Part shown: positions 7,584-16,335 of the stretch, piece by piece | How the letters are laid out: each line of letters opens with the position of its first letter | Numbering within the stretch: position 1 is the stretch's first letter | Source of the DNA: an uncultured Clostridia bacterium | Lineage (GTDB): Bacteria > Bacillota > Clostridia > Christensenellales > Borkfalkiaceae | DNA length: 40,885 bases | Direction of reading: 5' to 3' | Assembly (NCBI GenBank): GCA_934249265.1 | Contig: CAKQKQ010000007.1 | Span: forward strand, 1 to 40,885 | Notes under the pieces: generated by a model | What the model was told of the DNA's origin: nothing | Seen by the model: only the letters and a program-made list of their open reading frames with translations | The model's database searches: none | Made by a program: the position numbers and the translations under genes

Positions 7584-8210
7584 TTATTTCCATTTGCCGA
7601 AACGTATTTGTTTATCAAGGTCGGGAGTAGATTGTTCGAGTGTCGTTTCGTTCGTGTCGGCATAACCTATACCGATAAATGCCGGAATCATATACGTAGA
7701 CGGAATATTTAACTTCTTTTTTACCAAATCGTGTTCTTCATCGAGAGGAATTCTCATTGAATAAGCAAGACCCTCTGCCGTCGTTGCCAAAAATATATTT
7801 TCTATCACGCACCAAATCGTTGCGAAAGGGTTTAATTTCGATACATATTCGCCGCTTAACGCCTTTGATTTAAACAGCGGAATAATTACGTAAGGCGCAT
7901 TTTTTAACATTGTAAATTGTTTCGGCACTGCATAACCGTACATTTTTTGCCCGAGCGTTATAGGGTACGGGCGCGGCATATTGAAATATCGTTCGGCATT
8001 GAATTTGTCGGCGGTTTTTTTTGCGTAGTCAAAGGCGTATTCTTTTTCTTCATCTGTTCTTAATATAATAAATTGCCAATTTCGATTATGATTCCAAGTC
8101 GGTGCTTTATTTCCTGCTTCTAAAATTCTTTTTATAATTTCAAAATCGACTTCTTTGTCTAAAAATTCTCGAGTCGTTCTGCGTTTATTAATTGCTTCGT
8201 AAAATTCCAT
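7584..8210 (-). CDS. nitroreductase-family flavoprotein
   Basis: The 208-residue protein has the nitroreductase fold signature: an N-terminal FMN-phosphate site NKRRTTREFLDKEVD (8-22), EAGNKAPTWNHNRNWQFIIL (about 31-50), and the C-terminal GIGYAD before the last strand. Family members are FMN enzymes that use NAD(P)H to reduce quinones, nitro compounds or other electrophiles; the substrate cannot be told here. AGGAG precedes the ATG. It begins 16 bp after the MFS transporter stop codon in the same direction, so the two form an operon from the promoter at 9577-9605. Confidence 0.9.
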   Translation of the reverse strand: MEFYEAINKRRTTREFLDKEVDFEIIKRILEAGNKAPTWNHNRNWQFIILRTDEEKEYAFDYAKKTADKFNAERYFNMPRPYPITLGQKMYGYAVPKQFTMLKNAPYVIIPLFKSKALSGEYVSKLNPFATIWCVIENIFLATTAEGLAYSMRIPLDEEHDLVKKKLNIPSTYMIPAFIGIGYADTNETTLEQSTPDLDKQIRFGKWK

Positions 8211-8226
8211 ATTTAACTCCTAATAG

Positions 8227-9396
8227 TTATTTCATTAAATTATTTTGTTTTGCGGTGGTTTTAAAAGTCAGTTGTACCATTGTTATCATTAAAATCACGA
8301 AAAGCAAAAGATAATACGGCATAATCGAAAAACCTATCGCGCTTGCAATTACTCCGAAAAGCGGCGGCATAAAAGTAGAACCGACGTATGCGCTCGCCAT
8401 TTGTATGCCGATAATCGCGCCCGAGTTTTCCGCTCCGAAATTGTACGGGGTAGAGTGAATTATGCACGGATAAATCGGCGCACAGCCAAAACCTATCAAA
8501 AGGAACGCCGCAACCGCGATTTTATAAGAATTTATCGGCAAACACAATATAATAATGCCGCAAATCAAAATTCCCGTGCCGACGCTTATCGTTTTTCTGT
8601 CTCCCCATTTGTCGGTAATAAACCCGCTTAAAAATCTTCCCGCGGTGATACCGATATAAAAAAGAGATGCAAAAGTTGCCGCTTGACCCGAAGAAATTTT
8701 CTTCACTTCGACGAAATAAGTGCTCGCCCATTGCATAGCCGTCGCTTCCGCCGCACAGTACGCCGAAAACCCGATTAAAAGAAAGGGCACGCCTTTAATT
8801 TTAAGCGCGTCTACAATTCCGACCCGTTTTTTATCTTCTTCCGCAGTCGATTCGTTGACTTTCCAAACGGGCAGAGTGACAAGCAGCAACATAGCAATTG
8901 CAAGTTGAATAAAACCGACTATTCTATATCCGTCGTTCCACTTCAAATTACTCAACGCATAACCCATTATAAACGGACTCGCTATAGTTCCGACGCCCCA
9001 AAAACAGTGCAACCAACTCATATGTTTGGCTTTGTAGTGCAGTGCAACGTAATTATTTAGCGCGGCGTCAATTGCTCCCGCCCCCAAACCGTAAGGCACG
9101 GCAAAAACTATCAGCATCCAAAATTTACTCGGAAACGAAAAACCGAACAAGGCGATTACCGTCAAAAAAACGCTCGCCACGGTGACTATTCTCGTGCCGA
9201 ATTTTCTCGTGAGTTTGTCCGAAAGCAGACTCGAAATTATAGTGCCGCCCGAAATAACCATAGACACAATGCCCATATAAGAAATTTTCACTCCGAGTTC
9301 GGCGTGCATAACCGGCCAGCCCGAACCGAGAAGAGAGTCGGGCAGTCCCAAACTTATAAAAGCGACGTAAATAAGCGCGAGTAAAAATGAATACAT
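8227..9396 (-). CDS. MFS transporter (FucP/YbjJ-like)
   Basis: The protein is about 389 residues long, with 12 hydrophobic segments in two halves. It carries the MFS loop motif between helices 2 and 3 (SDKLTRKFGTRIV) and its counterpart in the second half (GFITDKWGDRKTISVG). The start LIYVAFISLGLPDSLLGSGW resembles the sugar-permease branch related to FucP and YbjJ; the substrate is unknown. ATG 9396 is chosen because GGAG lies 6 nt upstream. An in-frame extension to 9540 would run through the palindrome at 9417-9442 and add a segment unlike a transporter. It is the first gene of an operon with the nitroreductase, which suggests uptake or efflux of that enzyme's substrate. Confidence 0.9.
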   Translation of the reverse strand: MYSFLLALIYVAFISLGLPDSLLGSGWPVMHAELGVKISYMGIVSMVISGGTIISSLLSDKLTRKFGTRIVTVASVFLTVIALFGFSFPSKFWMLIVFAVPYGLGAGAIDAALNNYVALHYKAKHMSWLHCFWGVGTIASPFIMGYALSNLKWNDGYRIVGFIQLAIAMLLLVTLPVWKVNESTAEEDKKRVGIVDALKIKGVPFLLIGFSAYCAAEATAMQWASTYFVEVKKISSGQAATFASLFYIGITAGRFLSGFITDKWGDRKTISVGTGILICGIIILCLPINSYKIAVAAFLLIGFGCAPIYPCIIHSTPYNFGAENSGAIIGIQMASAYVGSTFMPPLFGVIASAIGFSIMPYYLLLFVILMITMVQLTFKTTAKQNNLMK

Positions 9397-9416
9397 ATTT
9401 TTCTCCGAGTTGCCGC

Positions 9417-9442
9417 ATTTACTGCACACGTATTGCGTAAAA
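9417..9442. repeat. 26-bp palindromic element, copy D
   Basis: ATTTACTGC-ACACGTAT-TGCGTAAAA lies in the 5' leader of the MFS operon, exactly 20 nt before the ATG at 9396. After one mismatch the flanks pair again (TGCCG with CGGCA), extending the stem. Confidence 0.82.
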
Positions 9443-9576
9443 ACGGCATAATTTTTCTTCTTTTTAGTAAAAAACGGTTGCGTTTTTGCGTGGATTTTTT
9501 GCGCGGATATAGATATATTTACGCGTTTATGTATCGCCATTATAATTGTCGATAAAAACGCAATATAGCCATAACA

Positions 9577-9605
9577 ATTGTATATTAACTGTGCTGTTTA
9601 GTCAA
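9577..9605 (-). promoter_or_regulatory. sigma-A promoter of the MFS-nitroreductase operon
   Basis: Reading leftward, TTGACT (9605-9600) and TACAAT (9582-9577) are 17 bp apart. A start near 9570 gives a leader of about 175 nt containing palindrome copy D. Confidence 0.75.
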
Positions 9606-9849
9606 TAAAAAACGTTTAAAAGTTGTATTTTCTTTTTAATTTACCGCAAAAAACATAGCGATTTACTGTGGTGAAAATGCAATAATTTTTGCGGTGCGAA
9701 ATTATAGTAATTTACCTTTGTAAAACGCAATTTTGCACTACAAAATAAAGTATCTATGACAACTTTCCGCTTAAAACCCGACGCGAGCAATATTTACAGC
9801 GCAATTTTTTACAAAAAACGCACAATGTGACAATTTTGTGATAACATCA

Positions 9850-9879
9850 TTGACAATTATTACCTATGTATGATAATAT
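9850..9879 (+). promoter_or_regulatory. probable sigma-A promoter of the large lipoprotein gene
   Basis: TTGACA at 9850-9855 is followed by overlapping -10 candidates: GATAAT at 9872-9877 (spacer 16) and TAATAT at 9874-9879 (spacer 18). It would give the gene at 10193 a leader of about 300 nt. I see nothing else in 9606-9849. Confidence 0.6.
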
Positions 9880-9968
9880 ATATATAAATTGGAAACTTGC
9901 TTGCAAGGGTTTACAGTTTATATATATTACAATTTGAGTAGCAAGGGAAATTTTCAATTTACCTTGCG

Positions 9969-10011
9969 GTTTGCGTAAGCAAACGTAAAATTTAGAAAAG
10001 ATAAATTTTAC
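9969..10011 (+). promoter_or_regulatory. two adjacent hairpins in a long 5' leader
   Basis: GTTTGC-GTAA-GCAAAC (9969-9984) is followed directly by GTAAAATTTA (9985-9994), a 7-nt loop, and TAAATTTTAC (10002-10011). Both stems are perfect. No T run follows, so they are not an obvious terminator. I do not match them to a known riboswitch. Confidence 0.5.
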
Positions 10012-10192
10012 AAACGAAAATTATAATATATAAAATAAAATCCTTTTTGTTTTGTAAACTTGTTTGCAATGTTTTGCGTATATAAAATCAAAAATTACGG
10101 GAAATCGATTACAAATTTTTCATTAATGGAAAGGAAAAGGTTAAACTTTATCTAATAAATTTAATAAAATTTTGATAGGAGAAAGGAAAGTT

Positions 10193-13100
10193 ATGTTAAA
10201 CAAATTTTTAGCACTTATTTTAAGTCTTTGTTTAGTGATTGCGTGCGGTTTGTTTATGGCGAGTTGCGGCGGCGGAAGCGATTCCGATACCGACACTGCC
10301 GTTAGCGACACCGATAGCAGCACCGACACAGATTCAAGCACGGACAGCAGTACCGATTCGGACAGCGACGCTCCCGTCGATTTCGACACTCGTAAAACTC
10401 AAACGGCTGAAAGTATCGACACTACGTGGCAAAGTCTTTTAAGGTATTATCCCGAACTTGCTACTTCCGAAAATTACGTTGCTCAATACAATGCGCTTAA
10501 ACTTGCCGTTGCTAACGTAACCACCGAAGAACAATTAAACCAAATCGTAGAGCAATTTCAAACAGTTGTGCAAACAGTGCGCGATAATTTGCAGTTAGAT
10601 TTTAACGCATACAAACAAGACGCGTTAGAGTATGCAAACAAGTATTGGAACGAACTTCTCACTCGATATCCCGACGCGGCTAACAATGCCGAATACACCA
10701 AACGTCGCGATGAGGCTTTTGAAAAAATCAACGCCGCAGACAACGAAAAAGATTTAGAAACTGCGATGAACGTACTTTATAATCTCGTAACTGAAATCTC
10801 GAATTATTACGAAAATCAAGGCGGTCAAGATAACCCCGACGACCTTGCTAAGGCCAAAGAGGAAATGACGACGGGTCTTCAAAACGAGTGGGAAAACCTT
10901 TGCAAACTTTATCCCGACCTTAAATCGTCTGTTTATGCCAAGACTTATGCGGATATGCTTAATACTGTTGAAGAAGCAACCACCGTTAACGAATTAAGCG
11001 GAATATGGGAGCAGTTTTACGACCTTATTAAAGATATTAATCAAAACTTAACCCCCGATGCAGACGAATACAAAAAGTTGGCAAAAGACAATATTCAAAA
11101 CGAATGGGCAAATTTGATTAATAGGTTTGCCGACCTTTCTAACGACGAAGAATTAAAATCGCGTTATGAAACTATTTTAAACTCGTTTACAAACGCCAAT
11201 ACTGTAGAAGACGTAGACGAGATTTTGAAGTCTTATAGTTCACTTTTAAATGATATTTACGAAAAATACGAAGGTGGTCAAGAAACGCCCGATATCACAG
11301 AAGAGCAAAAGCAAGACCTTATTAATCATTTAGAAACCGAGTGGAATAGACTCGCTTCGTTATCCGAAGAAGTAACGAAAAAATATTTTGAAAGGTATAA
11401 TGCTTTGCTTAACAGAGCGCAAAACGTAACGACGTCTGCCGAAATAAACAATATTCAAAACGAGTTTAAAAACTTAATGAGCGATATTGAAAAAGATTTC
11501 GGCGAAGATATGACCAATTATAGAGAACAAGTTAAATCTGACATAGAAAATAGATGGCAAGATTTAAAAAGTCAATATAATTTCCTCGAACAAAACGCCG
11601 ATTTTACAAGTCGTTACGACGGAATAATGTCTGCATTGGAAAATGCTTCCGATAGAAACGATATAAATACTGCGTTAAGCGACTTTGAAACGCTTGCTCA
11701 AGATGTAGCGGATTATTATTCTCAACCTACCGTTGAGGGCACTATTCAACTTTTCGTATCGGTGCTTGCTGAAAGAGTTAGTGACTTTAAAAACACGTAT
11801 GAAGATAAAATAACTCAAGAAATCGAAGATGAAATCAGTAGGTTGTATACCAATTTCTATAATTCGGCAACGGTTGAAGACGTGTATACAAATAAAGACG
11901 CATTGCTTAATTATTTAAGTAAAAAGGAAAAAGAGTTTGATGCTCAAGAAGATCAAGCCGAACTCAACAGTCTCAAAGGACAATTGCAAACTACGTTATA
12001 TGAAAAGGTTGAAGCAATTGGACAAGAATATTCTTATTTCGTTTCAGGAGAGACTTTTACAGAAATAACAAATAAGCAAACCGAAATAGTTTCTTTAATC
12101 GAAAGTGCGACGACTAAGGCGGAACTTGAAGAAATCAGAAGTAAAATCAATAATGAGGTTCTTCCTTACGTAAAAGGAATTTACTTAAATGCGGCAATAA
12201 GAGCCTTTAAACAAAACATACTTAACAATTGGGATTTGTATTCGTCAACCGCGTCCGGATACGAGCAGTTGAAAAATCAACTTCTTGATGCGGTAGAATT
12301 GTGCAAAGATTCTGAAGATATAAACACGTTCTATAATTATTGTTATGAACAATTTTGTTCTGCATTGCAAAATCCCGACGATATGCTTAGTTGGAATGCG
12401 TCTTACTGTAATTTAACGGCGTTTTATATTTCTTTATTCGACTATCGCTTAATCGATGCTGCTTGCAAAAACATGGAAATCGAAAGCGATTTAGAGACGT
12501 ATATAAAATCTTCTGAAACAATAAAGCAAGCCGATGAAAGATTTGCCGAGTTTATCGACGCACTTGAATCCGTAAAGGATAATGTTTATGCTGAAAAAGC
12601 AGAATTAAACGTTGATCTCAATATGTCAAAGAAACTCGGCGTTACTTCCGACGAGTTAATTGCAGAAATTATTTCTAAAGTAAAAGTTATCGGAACTTAC
12701 AGTGACGGAAGCACGAAAGAATTTTCGTTGACTGCCGATATGATAAGTACCGTTAACGTAGACTTTACCAAAATAGGTAATTATAGAATTATTATCACTT
12801 TTAAAAACGAAGATTTTAATAATTGGTTTAACGTGTACGTTATGCTTGTGCCGAATATGGAAAACGCCACGGTTGTAGGAACGTATGAATCTACGGGTTA
12901 TTTTGCGCAAGATATCGATATGGGCGGCAACGCTACTATGACTTTATATAGCAACGGTTTTCTTTCATTTAGCGACTGCTACAACGGATATTTCCCTTAT
13001 ACCGATAACGGCGATTATATCGAAGTAGAATTCGGCGAATATGCAAACTGCAGCGTCGGTTTGTTTACTCTCAACAAAACCGATAATACTTTCGATTATT

Positions 13101-13891
13101 ATTATCCCGCAGGCGACCTTATTGTAGCGTTTATCGCTTATAGAACAGAATTTACACTTAAATACATTTGGATATATGGCGATTACACAACTGCCGGCAA
13201 ATATATTGCGATTTGTAATTTCGGCATGGCGACAAATGAAGACGGTCATTATATCGGTTGGTCTACATATTGCATGCTCGATATGGAAAACAAAAAGTTC
13301 TCTTCCGTTTGGTTAAATAATGAAAAAGTCGGTGACGAGAGCGGAACTGTGTTTACTTGGGAAGAAAACGGTTCTGATTTTGACCTTGTCGAAGATTTAA
13401 CCGATGCTAAAGCGGAGGCTAAAAAACAAATTAAAGAAAAGTGGGATGAATTAGTCCAAAAAGGTTATGACGTAAGTTATTGGGAGTATACGTCCGAGGA
13501 TTATGACAATTATAAGGACAGAATCGAAATGGCTATGTATCGTGACGAAATCAAAAGTATACTCGAGTCTTTTGATAGCACTGTAATGCAAATTAAAAAT
13601 AATTGGTATTCGTCCGCAATTCTTGATTTTGAGACCGGATCGTTTAGTGTAAAAGTTGGTAGCGATATAGAGACTTTTATTAATAAATATATTGTAGGTA
13701 AAACGTTTATTGCAAAATTAGAAAACAGTATGAACGGTAAAACCATTACGATAACGAGAGATATGGTAACGTATAACGGCAGCACGGATTATAGCGGAAT
13801 GATAGAAATTTTTATTAATTACTATGACGAATTGTATCAAAGTTCTGCGCCGAGTATGTGGATACAAGTGCAAGTTTATTCTGAAATGTAA
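10193..13891 (+). CDS. giant multi-repeat surface lipoprotein
   Basis: The 1232-residue product starts with a lipoprotein signal (lipobox M-A-S-Cys25 then GGG), followed by a linker of Ser, Asp and Thr (about 28-62). From about 72 to 725 come about nine related helical repeats of 65-80 residues. The recurring pattern is a Trp followed by L, then YP or similar, a Tyr, then helices ending F..L...I; WQSLLRYYPEL, WNELLTRYPDA, WENLCKLYPDL and WANLINRFADL are equivalent positions. About 803-886 resembles a bacterial Ig-like domain (GTYSDGSTKEFSLTADMI, then KIGNYRIIITF). About 888-1061 is beta-rich, one further helical repeat spans 1070-1140, and the end (1143-1232) is a second Ig-like module. ATG 10193 follows AGGAGAAAGGAAAG; an in-frame TTG at 10172 is less likely. 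Function is unknown; adhesion or a cell-surface scaffold is inferred from architecture only. Confidence 0.85.
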   Translation: MLNKFLALILSLCLVIACGLFMASCGGGSDSDTDTAVSDTDSSTDTDSSTDSSTDSDSDAPVDFDTRKTQTAESIDTTWQSLLRYYPELATSENYVAQYNALKLAVANVTTEEQLNQIVEQFQTVVQTVRDNLQLDFNAYKQDALEYANKYWNELLTRYPDAANNAEYTKRRDEAFEKINAADNEKDLETAMNVLYNLVTEISNYYENQGGQDNPDDLAKAKEEMTTGLQNEWENLCKLYPDLKSSVYAKTYADMLNTVEEATTVNELSGIWEQFYDLIKDINQNLTPDADEYKKLAKDNIQNEWANLINRFADLSNDEELKSRYETILNSFTNANTVEDVDEILKSYSSLLNDIYEKYEGGQETPDITEEQKQDLINHLETEWNRLASLSEEVTKKYFERYNALLNRAQNVTTSAEINNIQNEFKNLMSDIEKDFGEDMTNYREQVKSDIENRWQDLKSQYNFLEQNADFTSRYDGIMSALENASDRNDINTALSDFETLAQDVADYYSQPTVEGTIQLFVSVLAERVSDFKNTYEDKITQEIEDEISRLYTNFYNSATVEDVYTNKDALLNYLSKKEKEFDAQEDQAELNSLKGQLQTTLYEKVEAIGQEYSYFVSGETFTEITNKQTEIVSLIESATTKAELEEIRSKINNEVLPYVKGIYLNAAIRAFKQNILNNWDLYSSTASGYEQLKNQLLDAVELCKDSEDINTFYNYCYEQFCSALQNPDDMLSWNASYCNLTAFYISLFDYRLIDAACKNMEIESDLETYIKSSETIKQADERFAEFIDALESVKDNVYAEKAELNVDLNMSKKLGVTSDELIAEIISKVKVIGTYSDGSTKEFSLTADMISTVNVDFTKIGNYRIIITFKNEDFNNWFNVYVMLVPNMENATVVGTYESTGYFAQDIDMGGNATMTLYSNGFLSFSDCYNGYFPYTDNGDYIEVEFGEYANCSVGLFTLNKTDNTFDYYYPAGDLIVAFIAYRTEFTLKYIWIYGDYTTAGKYIAICNFGMATNEDGHYIGWSTYCMLDMENKKFSSVWLNNEKVGDESGTVFTWEENGSDFDLVEDLTDAKAEAKKQIKEKWDELVQKGYDVSYWEYTSEDYDNYKDRIEMAMYRDEIKSILESFDSTVMQIKNNWYSSAILDFETGSFSVKVGSDIETFINKYIVGKTFIAKLENSMNGKTITITRDMVTYNGSTDYSGMIEIFINYYDELYQSSAPSMWIQVQVYSEM

Positions 13892-13943
13892 GACTTATTT
13901 CTATTATTAAAATGCGGGCTTTAAATTAGTTGGTTTTGCTTTT

Positions 13944-13997
13944 ACAAAATAAAATCTTGTATTAAAATTAACAAGATAAAATCTTGCGTTTAAATTA
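13944..13997. repeat. tandem 27-bp repeat
   Basis: Two adjacent 27-bp units (13944-13970 and 13971-13997) share about 23 positions; each contains ATAAAATCTTG and ends AAATTA. They lie just before the terminator hairpin of the large lipoprotein gene. Confidence 0.65.
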
Positions 13998-14006
13998 AAA
14001 TTTGCA

Positions 14007-14032
14007 AGCCCCGCCGCATATGCGGCGGGGCT
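14007..14032. terminator. GC-rich perfect palindrome, likely terminator
   Basis: AGCCCCGCCGCAT is followed directly by its exact complement, a 26-bp perfect palindrome flanked by AAATTTGCA and AAATTTA. It is by far the most stable hairpin between the genes ending at 13891 and starting at 14352. The T run is weak, so a different structural role is possible. Confidence 0.7.
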
Positions 14033-14158
14033 AAATTTATGCCGTAAAAGTAATTGAGTGTCGGCATACCGTGCAAGTAATTGCCGTATCATTATATTGT
14101 GAAAGTGGTTGCAGATTTGTTTGTCGGCTTTAAAGGGCATTTGCGTTTATCGGGGGTA

Positions 14159-14187
14159 TTGACAAAAAACGATTAATCGTGTATGAT
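14159..14187 (+). promoter_or_regulatory. sigma-A promoter with palindromic spacer
   Basis: TTGACA (14159-14164) and TATGAT (14182-14187) are 17 bp apart. The spacer holds the palindrome CGATTAATCG (14170-14179), which also occupies the spacer of the promoter at 33176-33204. The leader to the gene at 14352 is about 155 nt and includes palindrome copy E. Confidence 0.78.
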
Positions 14188-14305
14188 AGTTGTGTTGTCG
14201 TTTAATAATTGACTAAATAATAGACTTATTATCGGTTTAACGATAGGTTTAATTTTAGAGTGAAAAATTGTTTTTAAGCGGCGCGTGGAAAAACTAAAAA
14301 GTCGT

Positions 14306-14331
14306 TTTTACGCAATACGTTAAGCGTAAAA
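14306..14331. repeat. 26-bp palindromic element, copy E
   Basis: TTTTACGCA-ATACGTTA-AGCGTAAAA ends exactly 20 nt before the ATG at 14352. The flanks GTCGT and ATGGC extend the stem, using two G-T wobbles. Confidence 0.82.
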
Positions 14332-14351
14332 ATGGCAAAACGGAGCAAAAA

Positions 14352-14894
14352 ATGAAGAAAACGGCGTTTATATTTACGTTTATAGTTATATGTTTGTTTA
14401 CGGGACTTTTCGTATGGTTTGGCGTAAAGTGTGTGAAAGACTATAAGTATTACGACGTGAGTTATGACGATTTAATTTACGAAGAATTGACTTTTAAAGA
14501 TTACGAAAGCGTAAGAATGTATAAAAGCGGACCTGAATATTTGTTTTATTTTCAAGAGTACGACAAGCCTTTTGTAGTCACGAGCATTACTAAAAGCAAA
14601 TTAAATTTAAACGAATTGGACAATATATCTGCGGGTACGGTGTTAAAAATTTATTACCGTAAAGCCTCGTTAAAGCGTTCCGACTATGAAGTGTGCGAAA
14701 TAAAAACTAATTCGTCCACCGTTTTGAGTTTAAAAGGCTATATAAAAGCAAACAAAAACAACGAAATGATCGGCATGATAATTTGCCCGATATTGGCACT
14801 TTGCGGCATTTTCCTCATTGTTTGTTTTATTAACCCCAAGACAAGATGGATGTTTTTTAACGCCCGCCAAAACCGCTCAAATTGCGATTATTGA
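14352..14894 (+). CDS. hypothetical membrane protein, 180 residues
   Basis: One membrane helix lies at about 5-27 and a second at about 138-160. Between them is an extracytoplasmic or cytoplasmic domain of about 110 residues (YYDVSYDDLIYEELTFKDYE, FVVTSITKSKLNLNEL, AGTVLKIYYRKASLKRSDYE) that reads as a beta-rich fold. The C-terminus is short and basic. I do not recognise the family. GGAG is 8 nt before the ATG, in the spacer that follows the palindrome. A clear promoter lies at 14159-14187. Confidence 0.75.
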   Translation: MKKTAFIFTFIVICLFTGLFVWFGVKCVKDYKYYDVSYDDLIYEELTFKDYESVRMYKSGPEYLFYFQEYDKPFVVTSITKSKLNLNELDNISAGTVLKIYYRKASLKRSDYEVCEIKTNSSTVLSLKGYIKANKNNEMIGMIICPILALCGIFLIVCFINPKTRWMFFNARQNRSNCDY

Positions 14895-14910
14895 TTAAGT
14901 TGTTTACCAA

Positions 14911-14936
14911 TTTAACAGCATACGTATTGCGTGAAA
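14911..14936. repeat. 26-bp palindromic element, copy F
   Basis: TTTAACAGC-ATACGTAT-TGCGTGAAA lies 16 bp after a stop codon and 65 bp before the next ATG. It has two changes in the outer arms; the right flank ACGGCAAAA matches other copies but the left flank does not pair. Confidence 0.75.
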
Positions 14937-15001
14937 ACGGCAAAATGCGGCGTAACGTTCAACATATATAAGGCACAATGTTCATAAATTAAGGAGAAAA
15001 A

Positions 15002-16267
15002 ATGGTTGTCGATAAAAATAAGACAATAGAATATTACAAAACTTACGTTCCGTGCAATTGCGCCGACTGCAGAAATTATATCGCGCAAATCGAGGACAAG
15101 TTTCCGCATATATGCGAGTATTTGCGTTCTTTGGGGGTAGACCCGTTAAAACCGTTTGAACTTGCTTCCGTTCCCGCCGAAGACGAAAACAAAATCTCGT
15201 ATTTAGTTTGTATGTACGTCGTGTTTGGTGAATGTCAAGACGAAATTATTACTACAATTGACGGCTTGAATTTAGGGTTAAGCAAGGGTAATCACCCGTC
15301 AACCGGCATTTCCGAAAAACATTTTGTGCTTGACTTCGGCCCGATAACCATGGATAAACTAAACTATGTTTACGGCGATAAAGCGTCGTTTGAAGACAAG
15401 GTTAAATCGATTAATCTCGTTATCGACAAATACGACCCCATGCAGTTGCTCCCAATGTGCCCCGCCGACGAATATTCGCTCGAGGCAAACGAGATCGCAA
15501 AAAGGTTGGAAAACGCAAACGCGGTTGATATAAAAGAGCAAATTAAAGATGTTTTTTATAAAATGTTCTCCGTCGAACTTTCGGACGGCTTATGCAAGAA
15601 AATGGCGAAAGATATAGAAATCAAGTTGAATTTTTTATCTATGATTTCCGATAGTAAATTTCAAGAAAATCCCGAATTGAAAAACCTTGAAAAAACAGCC
15701 GACGGAATAAAACTGACCGTTCACGACGGATTTATAGTCACGGCAGAATTGTCGCATAGCGGCTTGTGCAAAACGTTTATCAACGGCAAATTTTTTTACG
15801 ATATAGAAGAGCAAGATTTTGAAGGGTCGCTTAAAGAGTTTGTGACCGACGGCAGCGTGGTTTACGTGCAGTATAATAAAAAGAGAAAAAATATTTTCGC
15901 TTCAAATAAGTATTTTTCGACCGTCAAAAGAGACAAGTTTGTCATCGATAAATTTGTAAAAGACAAAAACGTCGAGTGTATTTTCGACAATAAAGAAGTG
16001 TTGTACAGAAAATCGCCTATGTTGCCGTGCAGATGTTGCGGCAATTTGACGATTAGCATGCGCGGATATTTTGAAATTTGCCCCGTGTGTTATTGGGAAG
16101 ATGATGAAGAGCAATTTAGCGACCCCGACTACGAGGGCGGCGCAAACGGAATTTCTTTGAAACAAGCAAAAAAGAATTATGCCGAGTTCGGCGCGTCGGA
16201 AAAGCGGTTTAGTGCATGCGTGCGCAAACCTAAAAAAGACGAGTTGCCGACAACCGTTGAAAACTGA
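15002..16267 (+). CDS. two-domain protein with C-terminal CPCC zinc-ribbon-like domain
   Basis: The N-terminal part (about 1-130) has a Cys cluster CNCADC at 18-23, then HICEYLRSLGVDPLKPFELA and a conserved-looking HPSTGISEKHFVLDF. I have a general memory of such stand-alone proteins in Firmicutes but no family name. The C-terminal 85 residues are a clear cysteine-rich CPCC-type domain: PCRCCGNLTISMRGYFEICP, then VCYWEDDEEQFSDPDYEGGA and AEFGASE. A helical and beta-rich segment of about 180 residues links them. Strong ribosome binding site (AAGGAG). Enzymatic function is unknown; metal binding by the Cys pairs is inferred. Confidence 0.82.
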   Translation: MVVDKNKTIEYYKTYVPCNCADCRNYIAQIEDKFPHICEYLRSLGVDPLKPFELASVPAEDENKISYLVCMYVVFGECQDEIITTIDGLNLGLSKGNHPSTGISEKHFVLDFGPITMDKLNYVYGDKASFEDKVKSINLVIDKYDPMQLLPMCPADEYSLEANEIAKRLENANAVDIKEQIKDVFYKMFSVELSDGLCKKMAKDIEIKLNFLSMISDSKFQENPELKNLEKTADGIKLTVHDGFIVTAELSHSGLCKTFINGKFFYDIEEQDFEGSLKEFVTDGSVVYVQYNKKRKNIFASNKYFSTVKRDKFVIDKFVKDKNVECIFDNKEVLYRKSPMLPCRCCGNLTISMRGYFEICPVCYWEDDEEQFSDPDYEGGANGISLKQAKKNYAEFGASEKRFSACVRKPKKDELPTTVEN

Positions 16268-16276
16268 AATTGTCGC

Positions 16277-16302
16277 TTTAATAGCATACGTATTGCGTAA
16301 AA
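16277..16302. repeat. 26-bp palindromic element, copy G
   Basis: TTTAATAGC-ATACGTAT-TGCGTAAAA starts 9 bp after a stop codon and ends 33 bp before the next ATG. The flanks TTGTCGC and GCGGTAA pair over seven positions, two of them wobbles, with bases different from those in copies C, D and H. Confidence 0.82.
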
Positions 16303-16335
16303 GCGGTAAAATAAATAAAAATATATGAGGGAAAA

